A stretch of DNA of 25,133 nt, taken from positions 1-25,133 of the IMG/VR virus record IMGVR_UViG_3300032246_001696. One strand, written 5' to 3'. Numbering within the stretch: the stretch's first letter is position 1; each line of letters opens with the position of its first letter. The notes under the pieces were generated by a model. The model was given only the letters and a program-made list of their open reading frames with translations, was not told the origin of the DNA and did no database searches. Position numbers and translations under genes: made by a program. The DNA comes from a virus. Shown one piece after another: positions 15,031-22,999 of this stretch.

Positions 15031-17568
15031 ATGGCAACTAAAAAGATAACCGAATTACCTTTAATTAATACTATATCTGGTTCATACAGTGTAGTACCAA
15101 TTGTAATAGGTGATACAGTGGGTACTGGAAATACCGACCAAATTAGTATAGAAAACTTTAGTAAATTTGTAACTGCATATAGTGCACATACAGGTTCTGC
15201 TGGTAATATATTCACAGGTCCTCAAACTATTAATAATAATGTTACTATTAATGGTAGACTTACTGTTACTGAAGTATATGCACAATATGAAACTGCAAGT
15301 GTAATATATTCTTCTGGTGGAAACGTTTTTGGTGACCAAAACGCAGACTTACATCAATTTACAGGTTCAATAAACTTAAATGGTTCTTTAATATATAATG
15401 GTGTTCTTGTTACAAATGTTGATGCAAATACAATAAATAAATTACAGCAAACAACCGCATCACTTCAACAAGCAACTCAATCATTACAATCATTTACATC
15501 ATCTCAATTAGCAGTTAATTTAGGTAACTCAATTTATACATCTTCAGTTGATGCACATATTGTTGGTATTAGTACATACACATCATCTGTAAGAGATACA
15601 TTGGCTAGAGTACATCAGACAACACAATCATTACAAGTAGCTACTGCATCATTAAATCAATTTACTGCATCTCAAGATAGTAGAAACTTTATAATATCTC
15701 AATTTACATCTTCAACAAATGTACATATAGTGGGTATTAGTACATTTACATCATCTCAATATGATACGATGGCAAGAGTGTACCAAACAACTTCATCGTT
15801 ACAATCAACAACCGCATCTTTAAATCAATTTACGGCATCTCAAGATAGTAGAAACTTAACACTTTCAATTGTAACTGGTTCATTGATTGGAATCACAAAC
15901 GGATTGATGGCATTTACTGCATCATTAGATAATACATACGCAACTGATGCACAATTGTATCAATTATATCAATCAACGGCATCTATACAATCATTTACTG
16001 CATCTCAAGATAGTAGAAACTTTACACTTTCAACTGTAACCGGTTCTTTAATTGGAATCACAAATGGTTTAATGGCATTTACTGCGGCTTTAGATAATAC
16101 ATATGCAACTGATGCACAACTTTATCAATTATACCAAGCTACTCGTTCATTGGAATTACTTAGTGGTTCAATGATAGGTGTAACAAATGGTTTAATGGCT
16201 TATACAGCATCAAACGATAGTTGGAAAGATGGCGTAAGAGGTGAGATTAGTAAGATTGAAGCTTGGACAGCATCATTGGATTCTACATACGCAACTGATG
16301 CACAACTTTATCAATTATACGCTGAAACTGCATCAATAAAGGCTGAGATAGCTGGTATTGAAGCATATACGGCATCATTAAAATCAGTAGCATTAGTTAG
16401 TGGTTCATTGATAGCTTCATCTTCATATAGTATTGTGGCCGATGGTGCAAGAACAATAGATGTATTTTCAGCTGGTATTGATTTTGAATCATATCCATTA
16501 TTTTCAAATGTAATTGCAGCTAGTGGAGTTGCGGTAAGTGGTGATACTAATTTAAGATATAATTCATCAACAAACGTATTAACTGTACCAACTATATCAG
16601 CAACTACCTATTTGGGTGGTGTTGTTAGTGGTAGTGCGCAATTAACTCAATTAAATACATTCACTGGTTCAATACAAAATGAAGTAAGTGGAATTGAAGT
16701 ATATACCGCATCTTTAAAAGCAGCAAGTATAGTTTCATCTTCACAGCAAATACAAAATTATAGTTTATTTGCTACAACTGGTTCAAATACTTTTGTAGGA
16801 AACCAAACAATAAATGGTACAACTAAAATCACTGGTTCATTAATAGTAAGTGGTGCATTAACAACAAATATAATAAGTGGTGGATTGGATGTATTTGGTG
16901 GTATCACTGGTTCACTAAAAGGAAATGTAGCTGGTACTGCAACTTATTCTAATCTTCTTAATGTAGGAAACTCATCAACAAATCAAAACTACGCAATACC
17001 ATTTACAACAGCAAATAGTAATGGGTATATGACTCTATATACCGATTTAACTGGAGGACCCTTATATAATCCATCTACTAATAAAATGGAATTGACCGGT
17101 TCATTAAATGTGACTGGTTCAATTACAATTAATAGCGGTTCAATTACGATGCCGGATAGACCTGCATTTAGAGTGATTGGGGCTGGTGGAGCTAAACAAG
17201 CACCAACGGTATTATCTGGTAGTTATTTAACTGTGGATTACGCTCAATCTAATGCATGGGATAATACAACTGGTACATTTACTGCACCAATAGCAGGATT
17301 ATATCAAGTTAATATTGTTGCAAGATGTTTGAACAACGCAAGTCCAGCTGCACAAGTTATTGTATATAAAAACAATACATCATTAACACCTTCTCCTGAT
17401 GGTACTGCACTAATAATGTTAGAATGGGCAGCAAATACAACAGCAAACCATATTGGAGGTAGTACTATTTGTAAATTAGCAGTAGGTGATACTCTTAAAG
17501 CAATAGTTGCTAGTGGTACTGCTTCATTTGATGCAAACGATAATTTTTCAGTAGCATATATAGGATAA
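15031..17568 (+). CDS. Tail-fibre/structural protein with repeats and C1q/TNF-like head
   Basis: The N-terminus (MATKKITELPLINTISG ... VVPIVIGDT ... ISIENFSKF, ~1-50) is a pattern common in phage fibre and virion proteins. Residues ~130-460 are low-complexity Ser/Thr/Gln-rich repeats, including two 56-residue copies starting HIVGIST (nt 15556 and 15724) and 55-residue copies of TGSLIGITNGLMAFTA...TYATDAQLYQLY; these should form a long trimeric, coiled or beta shaft. A GSLNVTGSITI segment near 690-710 resembles beta-helical fibre repeats. Residues ~711-845 form a C1q/TNF-like jelly roll: PAFRVIG, GTFTAPIAGLYQVN, VIVYKNN and IGGSTICKLAVGDTLKA, the expected receptor-binding trimer head. It is preceded by the longest gap and followed by the protease after three bases. 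Confidence 0.82.
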   Translation: MATKKITELPLINTISGSYSVVPIVIGDTVGTGNTDQISIENFSKFVTAYSAHTGSAGNIFTGPQTINNNVTINGRLTVTEVYAQYETASVIYSSGGNVFGDQNADLHQFTGSINLNGSLIYNGVLVTNVDANTINKLQQTTASLQQATQSLQSFTSSQLAVNLGNSIYTSSVDAHIVGISTYTSSVRDTLARVHQTTQSLQVATASLNQFTASQDSRNFIISQFTSSTNVHIVGISTFTSSQYDTMARVYQTTSSLQSTTASLNQFTASQDSRNLTLSIVTGSLIGITNGLMAFTASLDNTYATDAQLYQLYQSTASIQSFTASQDSRNFTLSTVTGSLIGITNGLMAFTAALDNTYATDAQLYQLYQATRSLELLSGSMIGVTNGLMAYTASNDSWKDGVRGEISKIEAWTASLDSTYATDAQLYQLYAETASIKAEIAGIEAYTASLKSVALVSGSLIASSSYSIVADGARTIDVFSAGIDFESYPLFSNVIAASGVAVSGDTNLRYNSSTNVLTVPTISATTYLGGVVSGSAQLTQLNTFTGSIQNEVSGIEVYTASLKAASIVSSSQQIQNYSLFATTGSNTFVGNQTINGTTKITGSLIVSGALTTNIISGGLDVFGGITGSLKGNVAGTATYSNLLNVGNSSTNQNYAIPFTTANSNGYMTLYTDLTGGPLYNPSTNKMELTGSLNVTGSITINSGSITMPDRPAFRVIGAGGAKQAPTVLSGSYLTVDYAQSNAWDNTTGTFTAPIAGLYQVNIVARCLNNASPAAQVIVYKNNTSLTPSPDGTALIMLEWAANTTANHIGGSTICKLAVGDTLKAIVASGTASFDANDNFSVAYIG
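15553..16330 (+). repeat. In-frame tandem repeats of fibre shaft
   Basis: Two 168-nt units (56 aa each, from about 15553 and 15721) share HIVGIST, TSS, the ARV-QTT segment and NQFTASQDSRN. They grade into units with a 165-nt period (from about 15862 and 16027) sharing TGSLIGITNGLMAFTA and NTYATDAQLYQLY, with a partial third from about 16162 and a last ATDAQLYQLY near 16291. DNA identity is high but imperfect, suggesting duplication followed by drift. Confidence 0.8.
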
Positions 17569-17571
17569 AAT

Positions 17572-19494
17572 ATGAAACAATATAATGTTGCGTTAAAAGC
17601 CGATATAGATTACGATGGGTTTTGGAATGATATGGAATCCGAAACTGATGGCTTACTTTATATTCCAAATCGTAGGGTAGAATTTACAAACGAAAGACCG
17701 GCATCACTTCGTCAATGTTGGTATTTGCTGACAGATGAAGAAGCAGAATTACTAAGAGGAGATAATAGAGTTTATTGTGTAGAGATACCGCCTGAGTTTA
17801 GAACGGATATCATTATAGCACCCAGAACAATTCAAACTGGGGATTTTACAAAAACATCATCTTCCAGTGGAGCATATGTAAACTGGGGATTGATTAGAGC
17901 ATCCAATTCAACAAATGTTTATGGTACTGGAACAACAACAGCTTTAAGTTATAATTACACATTAGATGGAACGGGTGTTGATGTTGTGATTCAAGATAGT
18001 GGATTGCAAGTTGACCATCCTGAATTTCAAGATGCAAATGGTAATAGTAGAGTTCAACAAATAGATTGGGCAGCTGCAAGTGGATTGGGATTTATTCAAA
18101 ACGTAAATCATTATAGAGATTATAATGGACATGGTACACACGTAGCAGGTATTACTGCTGGTAAAACATATGGTTGGGCAAAGAATGCTAGGGTGTATTC
18201 TGTTAAAGTTAATGGATTAGAAGGTAGTGGTGATAGTGGTACTGGTATATCAACCACATACGCATTTGATTGTATAAAAGCATGGCACACATCTAAAGCA
18301 GGAAGTAGACCAACTGTTGTTAATATGAGTTGGGGCTATTTAGTTTTTTATAATAGTGTAACATCTGTAAATTATAGAGGAACATCATATACTGATTCAT
18401 CAACAACTGGAAACGCAACTTACAGAGTAAATACATATGGTATAAAAAATGTAAGTGGAGCATCATACGGATATAATTACATTTGTAATACTAGAGTTTC
18501 TTCGGTTGATGTTGATGTAGAGGAATTAATAGCAGCTGGTGTGGTTGTTTGTATAGCAGCAGGTAATCGTGATTTTAAAGTAGATTTAACAACTGGCACT
18601 GATTATAACAACTATATGGTTACTGACCAAGGGACTCAGTATTATCATAGAGGTTCATCTCCGCATAGTGAAAATGCAATTATTGTTGGAGCTTTAGATA
18701 GTAGTACATATGATGCTACATATGACCAAAAAGCAACATATAGCGAAACAGGACCTGGTGTTGATATATGGGCTCCTGGAACTTATATAATGAGTTCTAC
18801 ATCAACTACAAATGGATTTAGTTCTCAACCATATAATTTAAATTCATCGTATAGACAATTAAATATTAGTGGTACATCAATGGCATCACCACAAGTAGCA
18901 GGAGTATCGGCATTAGTATTACAAGCAAACCCATCATATACGCCGGCACAGGTTAAGGCAGCTCTTTTAGCATCATCAACATCTACTATATATACAACGG
19001 GATTGACTAGTGATTGGAGTAGTACAAGAAGTTTACAAGGTGCAGCTCAAAAAGTATTATATGCAAATTATGTATTAGCAACTACTACTACAACAACTAC
19101 AACCACAGCGGCGCCACCTCCGCCACCTCCGCCAACTACTACAACTACTACCACTACAACAACCACAACTACAACAACCACAACTACAACTACGGCTGCA
19201 CCACCCCCACCTCCGCCACCACCAACAACAACTACTACCACAACTACTACTACAACAACTACATTAGCACCAACTATTGTTACTTGTACACAATATTTAT
19301 GTACGGCAAATAGGGGTGGTTATATATTTTGGACAGAGTGTGATTCAAAGCATCAAGCTGGAGCTATGATAAATTCAGGAAAAAGAAAATACATATCATC
19401 TTTAACATATCCAACTCAAGAAAAAGGAGCAGGTATTACTATTAAAGCTATATCCAGTACAGATACTATTGAATATATCCAACCAACCAAATAA
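17572..19494 (+). CDS. Subtilisin-like serine protease (S8) with Thr/Pro-rich mucin-like tail
   Basis: Residues ~1-110 look like a prodomain or adaptor. Residues ~125-500 form a subtilase with the full triad: Asp142 in VVIQDSGLQVDHPEF, His187 in NGHGTHVAG, Ser436 in GTSMASPQVAG, plus the oxyanion Asn332 in AAGN. There is no signal peptide, which fits cytoplasmic assembly into a virion rather than secretion. Residues ~504-565 are T9-AA-P7-T20-AA-P8-T13 linkers, followed by a ~75-residue domain with several Cys (VTCTQYLCTANRGGYIFWTEC). The protease lies between the fibre and the poly-Pro adhesin and shares its linker type with the latter. It could cleave host surface proteins or mature the fibres. 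The active-site assignment is strong; location and target are inferred. Confidence 0.9.
   Translation: MKQYNVALKADIDYDGFWNDMESETDGLLYIPNRRVEFTNERPASLRQCWYLLTDEEAELLRGDNRVYCVEIPPEFRTDIIIAPRTIQTGDFTKTSSSSGAYVNWGLIRASNSTNVYGTGTTTALSYNYTLDGTGVDVVIQDSGLQVDHPEFQDANGNSRVQQIDWAAASGLGFIQNVNHYRDYNGHGTHVAGITAGKTYGWAKNARVYSVKVNGLEGSGDSGTGISTTYAFDCIKAWHTSKAGSRPTVVNMSWGYLVFYNSVTSVNYRGTSYTDSSTTGNATYRVNTYGIKNVSGASYGYNYICNTRVSSVDVDVEELIAAGVVVCIAAGNRDFKVDLTTGTDYNNYMVTDQGTQYYHRGSSPHSENAIIVGALDSSTYDATYDQKATYSETGPGVDIWAPGTYIMSSTSTTNGFSSQPYNLNSSYRQLNISGTSMASPQVAGVSALVLQANPSYTPAQVKAALLASSTSTIYTTGLTSDWSSTRSLQGAAQKVLYANYVLATTTTTTTTTAAPPPPPPPTTTTTTTTTTTTTTTTTTTTAAPPPPPPPPTTTTTTTTTTTTTLAPTIVTCTQYLCTANRGGYIFWTECDSKHQAGAMINSGKRKYISSLTYPTQEKGAGITIKAISSTDTIEYIQPTK
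19081..19263 (+). repeat. Poly-Thr/poly-Pro coding low-complexity tract (protease tail)
   Basis: The tract encodes Thr9 (19081-19107), Ala2, Pro7 (19114-19134), Thr20 (19135-19194), Ala2, Pro8 (19201-19224) and Thr13 (19225-19263). The Thr codons are shuffled among ACT, ACA and ACC, with ACG nearly absent, so there is no pure trinucleotide run. This points to selection on the amino acids, or against slippage, rather than simple DNA expansion. Confidence 0.9.
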
Positions 19495-19506
19495 TAAAAA
19501 CTATAT

Positions 19507-19541
19507 ATACTTATTACTATAACCTAATATTATAAGTTATG
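19507..19541 (+). promoter_or_regulatory. Shared upstream element ATACTTATTA ... TTATAAGTTATG
   Basis: The gap before the adhesin holds ATACTTATTA (19507-19516) and TTATAAGTTATG (19530-19541), the latter ending in the start codon. Both strings recur before the APS-kinase-like gene (24918-24927 and 24933-24944), with a shorter spacing. A shorter AAGTTATG also precedes the start at 22959, and GTTATG precedes those at 22415 and 23696. It may combine a promoter with a translation-initiation signal that uses no Shine-Dalgarno sequence. Confidence 0.35.
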
Positions 19542-22400
19542 GCTCAAGGAAATGTATGTTGGACTGAACCGAATGGAACAATAGGACCATGCCAATATAT
19601 TTCGGTTAAAATTGGTGGAGTAAGTATTTTAGCAAGAGAAGGCTCATTAACATATCCTGTGGGCTCTTATATTGTACAAGGACCATTATATTCATCGGTT
19701 AATGGTATAAACTCATATTATTATGATGTATATCCAGAAGCACCACCAACAACCACAACTACTACTACTACAACAACTACATCAACAACTACACATGCGC
19801 CAGTTTGGTATCGATTGACAAATTGTAATGATAATAGCACTGCATATTCTGTACAATATCCATTTGGAAAATTTGTAGTAGGTGAGAGAGTTTTAAATGG
19901 AGCATCAACAATTTCATATAATGTAGCTGAAGTACTTTCATCAAATCCCGGTGGAACTTTAATATCAATTTTTAAAAGTGGATATTCAGCTTGCATAAGT
20001 ACTACAACTACAACAACGCAAGCACTTTCATTTACATTAACTCCAGGTTGTGCTGGTATTGGAACTCCGGGAACAGGTACTCTTTCAGCAAGTGGATTTA
20101 GTGGTGGTACTGGTACATACTCACACTTAAGGATGGGTACTACATTAGCAAATGCCCAAGCAGCAACTCCAAGAGCAATAGGTTCATATTCAACTATTAC
20201 TTGGGATGTATTAACTAACGGAACTTATTATGTTATATTAAATGATTCAAGCGGAAATAGTACATATACAACGGCAGTAGTATCTTGTACGGCAATATCA
20301 TTTTTAGCAACACCAAGTTGTGCATCACCGGCTATACCGGGAAGTGGTAGGATTACAATTGACCATTTTGTTGGAGGTAATACGGATTATAGATATGTAA
20401 AAATATCATCAGTATCATATGCAGATGCACATACACAAACTCCAACAGCAATACCTTCACCATATAACACATATACATTTACTGGATTATCAAATGCAGC
20501 TTGGTTTATAATATTAATTGATAGTGCTGGGCAAGAAAGTGGAAACTATGGAGTGCATAAAGCAACTACAAGTTGTACCGATGTTGGATTTTCAACTACA
20601 TATTTATCTAATCAACCGGGATGTTATCTTACGATTAATAATTTTATTGGTGGTAATGGAACTTATAATAAAGTTAGATTATCTACTACATCATTAGCAG
20701 ATGCAGCAGCTCAAACAGCAACATCATTTAGTGGTACATCATATACATATGGACCTATATATTTCAACGCAACATATTACATACAATTAGAGGATAGTGC
20801 AGGACGTAAGAGTACATCAACGGTAACAACTGATTGGAATACAAAAGCAGTAACTGGATGTACATTAACTCCTGAAAGTGGAACGGTAGTTACGGGTTGT
20901 GTAAACAATGGTGGACATACTGGTACAATTGATGTAACATCACCATCGGGCGGTACGGGTGTTGGATATTACTTTACTTTAAATGGTAGTGGACATTACA
21001 CTCCTGGCGTTGGAGCAACTGGATTAGATGATGGAAGTTATGCGGTAGTATTATATGATAGTTATGATGGGGGTACTAGTTTAGGTACTGCTACTATAAG
21101 TTGTTATGTAGCACCAAGCGGTACATCAACACAAACTTGTTTGGATACTTCAGGAACAAATGGTAAAATAGATGTAAATTCAGCAGCCGGTGGTACTGGT
21201 ACTGGATATTACTTTAAATTAAATGGAGGGGCAACTAACTATACTCCGGGAACTGGGGCAACGGGATTGGCAGATGGAACATATAGTGTAACTCTATATG
21301 ATAGTATTGGAAATAGTACTGCATTAACAAGTCAAACATTAGCTTGTTATGTTGCGCCACCTCCACCACCGCCTCCGCCGCCACCACCTCCGCCGCCTAC
21401 GCCGCCGCCTCCGCCACCACCTCCGCCGCCTACGCCGCCTCCTCCGCCACCACCTCCGCCGCCTACGCCGCCGCCACCACCGCCGGGAGGGCCAGCAACA
21501 TTTTATGTGTATATGAGTGAAACTAGCCCTACCGCAGCATGTGATGGTGGAGATACTGCATATGGAGCATATCATTTATTTACAGTTGATGGTAATAGTG
21601 ATAGTCATTGTTCATCAACAAGCTTTACATGTACTGAATTAGGTTCTTTAGATTTTGGCGGAACTTTTTGGATTGCATATGGAGCTTATTATAGAGAGGT
21701 TATGAAAACTGGCGGTTCAGCAAGCAATACATTTACTGCTACCGCAGCTTGTGATGTTTGTGGTGGTACACCTCCACCACCTCCACCACCTCCGCCGCCT
21801 CCACCGCCTCCACCTCCTCCATCATATGATTATTATTTGGCGGATGAATATTCTTGTGCAGCTGGATGTACTTTAACAAATACAAATGTATTGGTAGCAT
21901 TTACAGCAGGTTCATCTATTAATTGGTATAACAAACATTATATATCATTGGGTGGTTCTAATGTGGGATATAACTATGTAATTCAAAATAATGGTTCAGC
22001 TGGGGCAGCTTTAATATTATATGGAACACAATACACAAGTTGTACAGCCGCATGTACTGCTGAGGGAGAGCCTGTTGGACCACCTCCACCTCCACCTCCA
22101 CCTCCACCACCGCCACCACCTCCTACGCCAAGTAGTTATACATCAATTGGAAAGTATACTGTTAAAACTGCTTTGAGTTGTGGTTCTTCCTCAGGTAGTT
22201 TAGTATATATATTTTTAAATGATACTGATTTAGCAACATACAATGGCAATGGTGGTTTTTTAGAAGTTGGAATGCAATTCTACGCAAATTCTTCTGGCGA
22301 TGCTTGGTTTAATGCTGGAAATAAAGTATATGATATGAATGCGCTAACAATATTCAATTTATCAGGCGGAGCTATTACAAGTGTATATTCCTATTGTTAA
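19539..22400 (+). CDS. Giant modular adhesin with Ig/SprB-like repeats and poly-Thr/poly-Pro linkers
   Basis: This 953-aa protein has no signal peptide. In order: an N-terminal module with two Cys (1-67), a poly-Thr linker (~70-85), a second small module, and a short Thr6 linker (~154-160). Then come three ~90-95-residue repeats (nt ~20026-20850), each with Cys, F-GG-GTY, an LADA-AQTPT-like loop and NATYYI-L-DSAG. Two ~75-residue repeats follow (nt ~20856-21350), ending GLxDGxYxVxLYDS and resembling SprB repeats of Bacteroidota gliding adhesins. The C-terminus holds three Cys-containing modules separated by Pro14-T-Pro10-T-Pro10-T-Pro6, Pro17 and Pro15 linkers. It is likely a virion surface protein binding host cells. 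A 2OG oxygenase and a glycosyltransferase follow, so the linkers may be modified. Confidence 0.78.
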   Translation: MAQGNVCWTEPNGTIGPCQYISVKIGGVSILAREGSLTYPVGSYIVQGPLYSSVNGINSYYYDVYPEAPPTTTTTTTTTTTSTTTHAPVWYRLTNCNDNSTAYSVQYPFGKFVVGERVLNGASTISYNVAEVLSSNPGGTLISIFKSGYSACISTTTTTTQALSFTLTPGCAGIGTPGTGTLSASGFSGGTGTYSHLRMGTTLANAQAATPRAIGSYSTITWDVLTNGTYYVILNDSSGNSTYTTAVVSCTAISFLATPSCASPAIPGSGRITIDHFVGGNTDYRYVKISSVSYADAHTQTPTAIPSPYNTYTFTGLSNAAWFIILIDSAGQESGNYGVHKATTSCTDVGFSTTYLSNQPGCYLTINNFIGGNGTYNKVRLSTTSLADAAAQTATSFSGTSYTYGPIYFNATYYIQLEDSAGRKSTSTVTTDWNTKAVTGCTLTPESGTVVTGCVNNGGHTGTIDVTSPSGGTGVGYYFTLNGSGHYTPGVGATGLDDGSYAVVLYDSYDGGTSLGTATISCYVAPSGTSTQTCLDTSGTNGKIDVNSAAGGTGTGYYFKLNGGATNYTPGTGATGLADGTYSVTLYDSIGNSTALTSQTLACYVAPPPPPPPPPPPPPPTPPPPPPPPPPTPPPPPPPPPPTPPPPPPGGPATFYVYMSETSPTAACDGGDTAYGAYHLFTVDGNSDSHCSSTSFTCTELGSLDFGGTFWIAYGAYYREVMKTGGSASNTFTATAACDVCGGTPPPPPPPPPPPPPPPPPSYDYYLADEYSCAAGCTLTNTNVLVAFTAGSSINWYNKHYISLGGSNVGYNYVIQNNGSAGAALILYGTQYTSCTAACTAEGEPVGPPPPPPPPPPPPPPPTPSSYTSIGKYTVKTALSCGSSSGSLVYIFLNDTDLATYNGNGGFLEVGMQFYANSSGDAWFNAGNKVYDMNALTIFNLSGGAITSVYSYC
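20026..20850 (+). repeat. Three diverged Ig-like repeats (about 90-95 aa) in adhesin
   Basis: Copies run roughly 20026-20292, 20293-20580 and 20581-20850. Shared features are an early Cys, a G-x-L/I-x-I-x-x-F-x-GG-x-x-x-Y strand, a loop with ADA and QT-T, and a closing Y-I-x-L-x-DSAG strand. They are diverged at the DNA level, so the duplication is old. Confidence 0.65.
20856..21350 (+). repeat. Two SprB-like repeats in adhesin
   Basis: Two copies (about 20856-21105 and 21130-21350) share C-x(5-8)-G-x-I-D-V, GGTGxGYYFxLNG, YTPGxGATGLxDGxYxVxLYDS and a final SC/AC. The pattern GGTGxYxxxxNG...GLxxGxYxVxVxD is the SprB-repeat hallmark known from Flavobacteriia cell-surface adhesins. The assignment is by eye. 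Confidence 0.6.
21357..21485 (+). repeat. GC-rich poly-Pro coding tract with near-identical 33-nt tandem units
   Basis: The tract encodes Pro14-Thr, then two Pro10-Thr units (21402-21434 and 21435-21467) that differ at a single base, then Pro6. The last 8 codons of all three Thr-ending units are identical. The tract is made of CCG/CCA/CCT codons with ACG for Thr, giving a GC-rich island in an AT-rich genome. It is a likely site of unit gain and loss. Confidence 0.9.
21771..21821 (+). repeat. Pro17 coding linker in adhesin
   Basis: Seventeen consecutive Pro codons, mostly CCT/CCA/CCG in mixed order, separate two Cys-containing C-terminal modules. No exact tandem unit as long as that of the 21357 tract is present. 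Confidence 0.9.
22080..22124 (+). repeat. Pro15 coding linker in adhesin
   Basis: Fifteen consecutive Pro codons, starting as alternating CCA/CCT and followed by an ACG Thr codon, join the last two modules. The alternating hexanucleotide start could slip during replication. Confidence 0.9.
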
Positions 22401-22414
22401 AAATAAAAAATGTT

Positions 22415-22999
22415 ATGAATACCTTTATATCAATTAATGAAAATTTTTTAAGTGATGATGATTTTGAAAAGTATTTAAATTTTTCAAAAGAAACAAATCT
22501 ATGGGGAAATAGAGTACCAAATAATGTATGGTCTGGTAGGGTTGTTTTTGCTAATAGTGTTAATGAATTATCAGAATTAAATAATTTATTTTTAAACAAA
22601 GTTAGAGAAACTATAAAATCTAAATTTGAATTAGAAGCCGAAATATACCCAGATTATTTGGGAGTAGTTAAATGGGAAAATGATGATATGCAACATGCAC
22701 ATGCTGATGGTGAAATTGAAAATGGTACGCATCCATTTTTTTGGAGAAATTTTGGATGTGTTTTATATTTAAATGATAATTATAGTGGTGGGGAAATATA
22801 TTTTCCAAATCAAAATATAGAAATAAAACCAAAACCAAATACATTAGTTTTCTTTCCAGGTAATTTAGAATTTTTACACGGAGTGAAACCTATGATAAAT
22901 GATGTGAGATATACATTAACATCATTTTGGACATATGATAAAAAATATTCAATAAGTTATGATAATAGTCCCGGAAAATACAATAATAGCAATTCCTGA
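22415..22999 (+). CDS. Prolyl-4-hydroxylase-like 2-oxoglutarate/Fe(II) oxygenase
   Basis: I chose the ATG at 22415 (194 aa), which has the GTTATG context; an upstream in-frame TTG at 22394 would overlap the adhesin stop and adds nothing. The double-stranded beta-helix carries the Fe ligands His96-x-Asp98 (in QHAHADGE) and distal His155 (in EFLHGVKP), with Arg165 (VRYTLTSFW) in the usual 2-oxoglutarate-binding place. CVLYLNDNYSGGEIYFP (115-131) and PNTLVFFPG (141-149) are typical of the P4H/2OG-FeII_Oxy_3 family. Such enzymes hydroxylate proline or other residues. Lying directly after an adhesin with poly-Pro linkers, it plausibly hydroxylates them. Other 2OG substrates (nucleobases, sugars) remain possible. 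Confidence 0.85.
   Translation: MNTFISINENFLSDDDFEKYLNFSKETNLWGNRVPNNVWSGRVVFANSVNELSELNNLFLNKVRETIKSKFELEAEIYPDYLGVVKWENDDMQHAHADGEIENGTHPFFWRNFGCVLYLNDNYSGGEIYFPNQNIEIKPKPNTLVFFPGNLEFLHGVKPMINDVRYTLTSFWTYDKKYSISYDNSPGKYNNSNS

Noticed and set aside
21357-21485. CRISPR-like array (regular repeats)
   Set aside because: Units are contiguous, in frame and encode Pro10-Thr; there are no spacers.
21339-21575. Minus-strand ORF rich in Arg/Trp
   Set aside because: It is the reverse complement of the poly-Pro tract; the composition is an artefact and the + strand adhesin is clearly coding.
15031-22400. Diversity-generating retroelement variable region in fibre or adhesin
   Set aside because: No reverse transcriptase or template repeat is in the window, and the repeats do not show adenine-directed variation.
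22394-22414. TTG start for the 2OG oxygenase
   Set aside because: It overlaps the adhesin stop, adds seven Lys/Ile-rich residues outside the fold, and the ATG at 22415 has the common GTTATG context.
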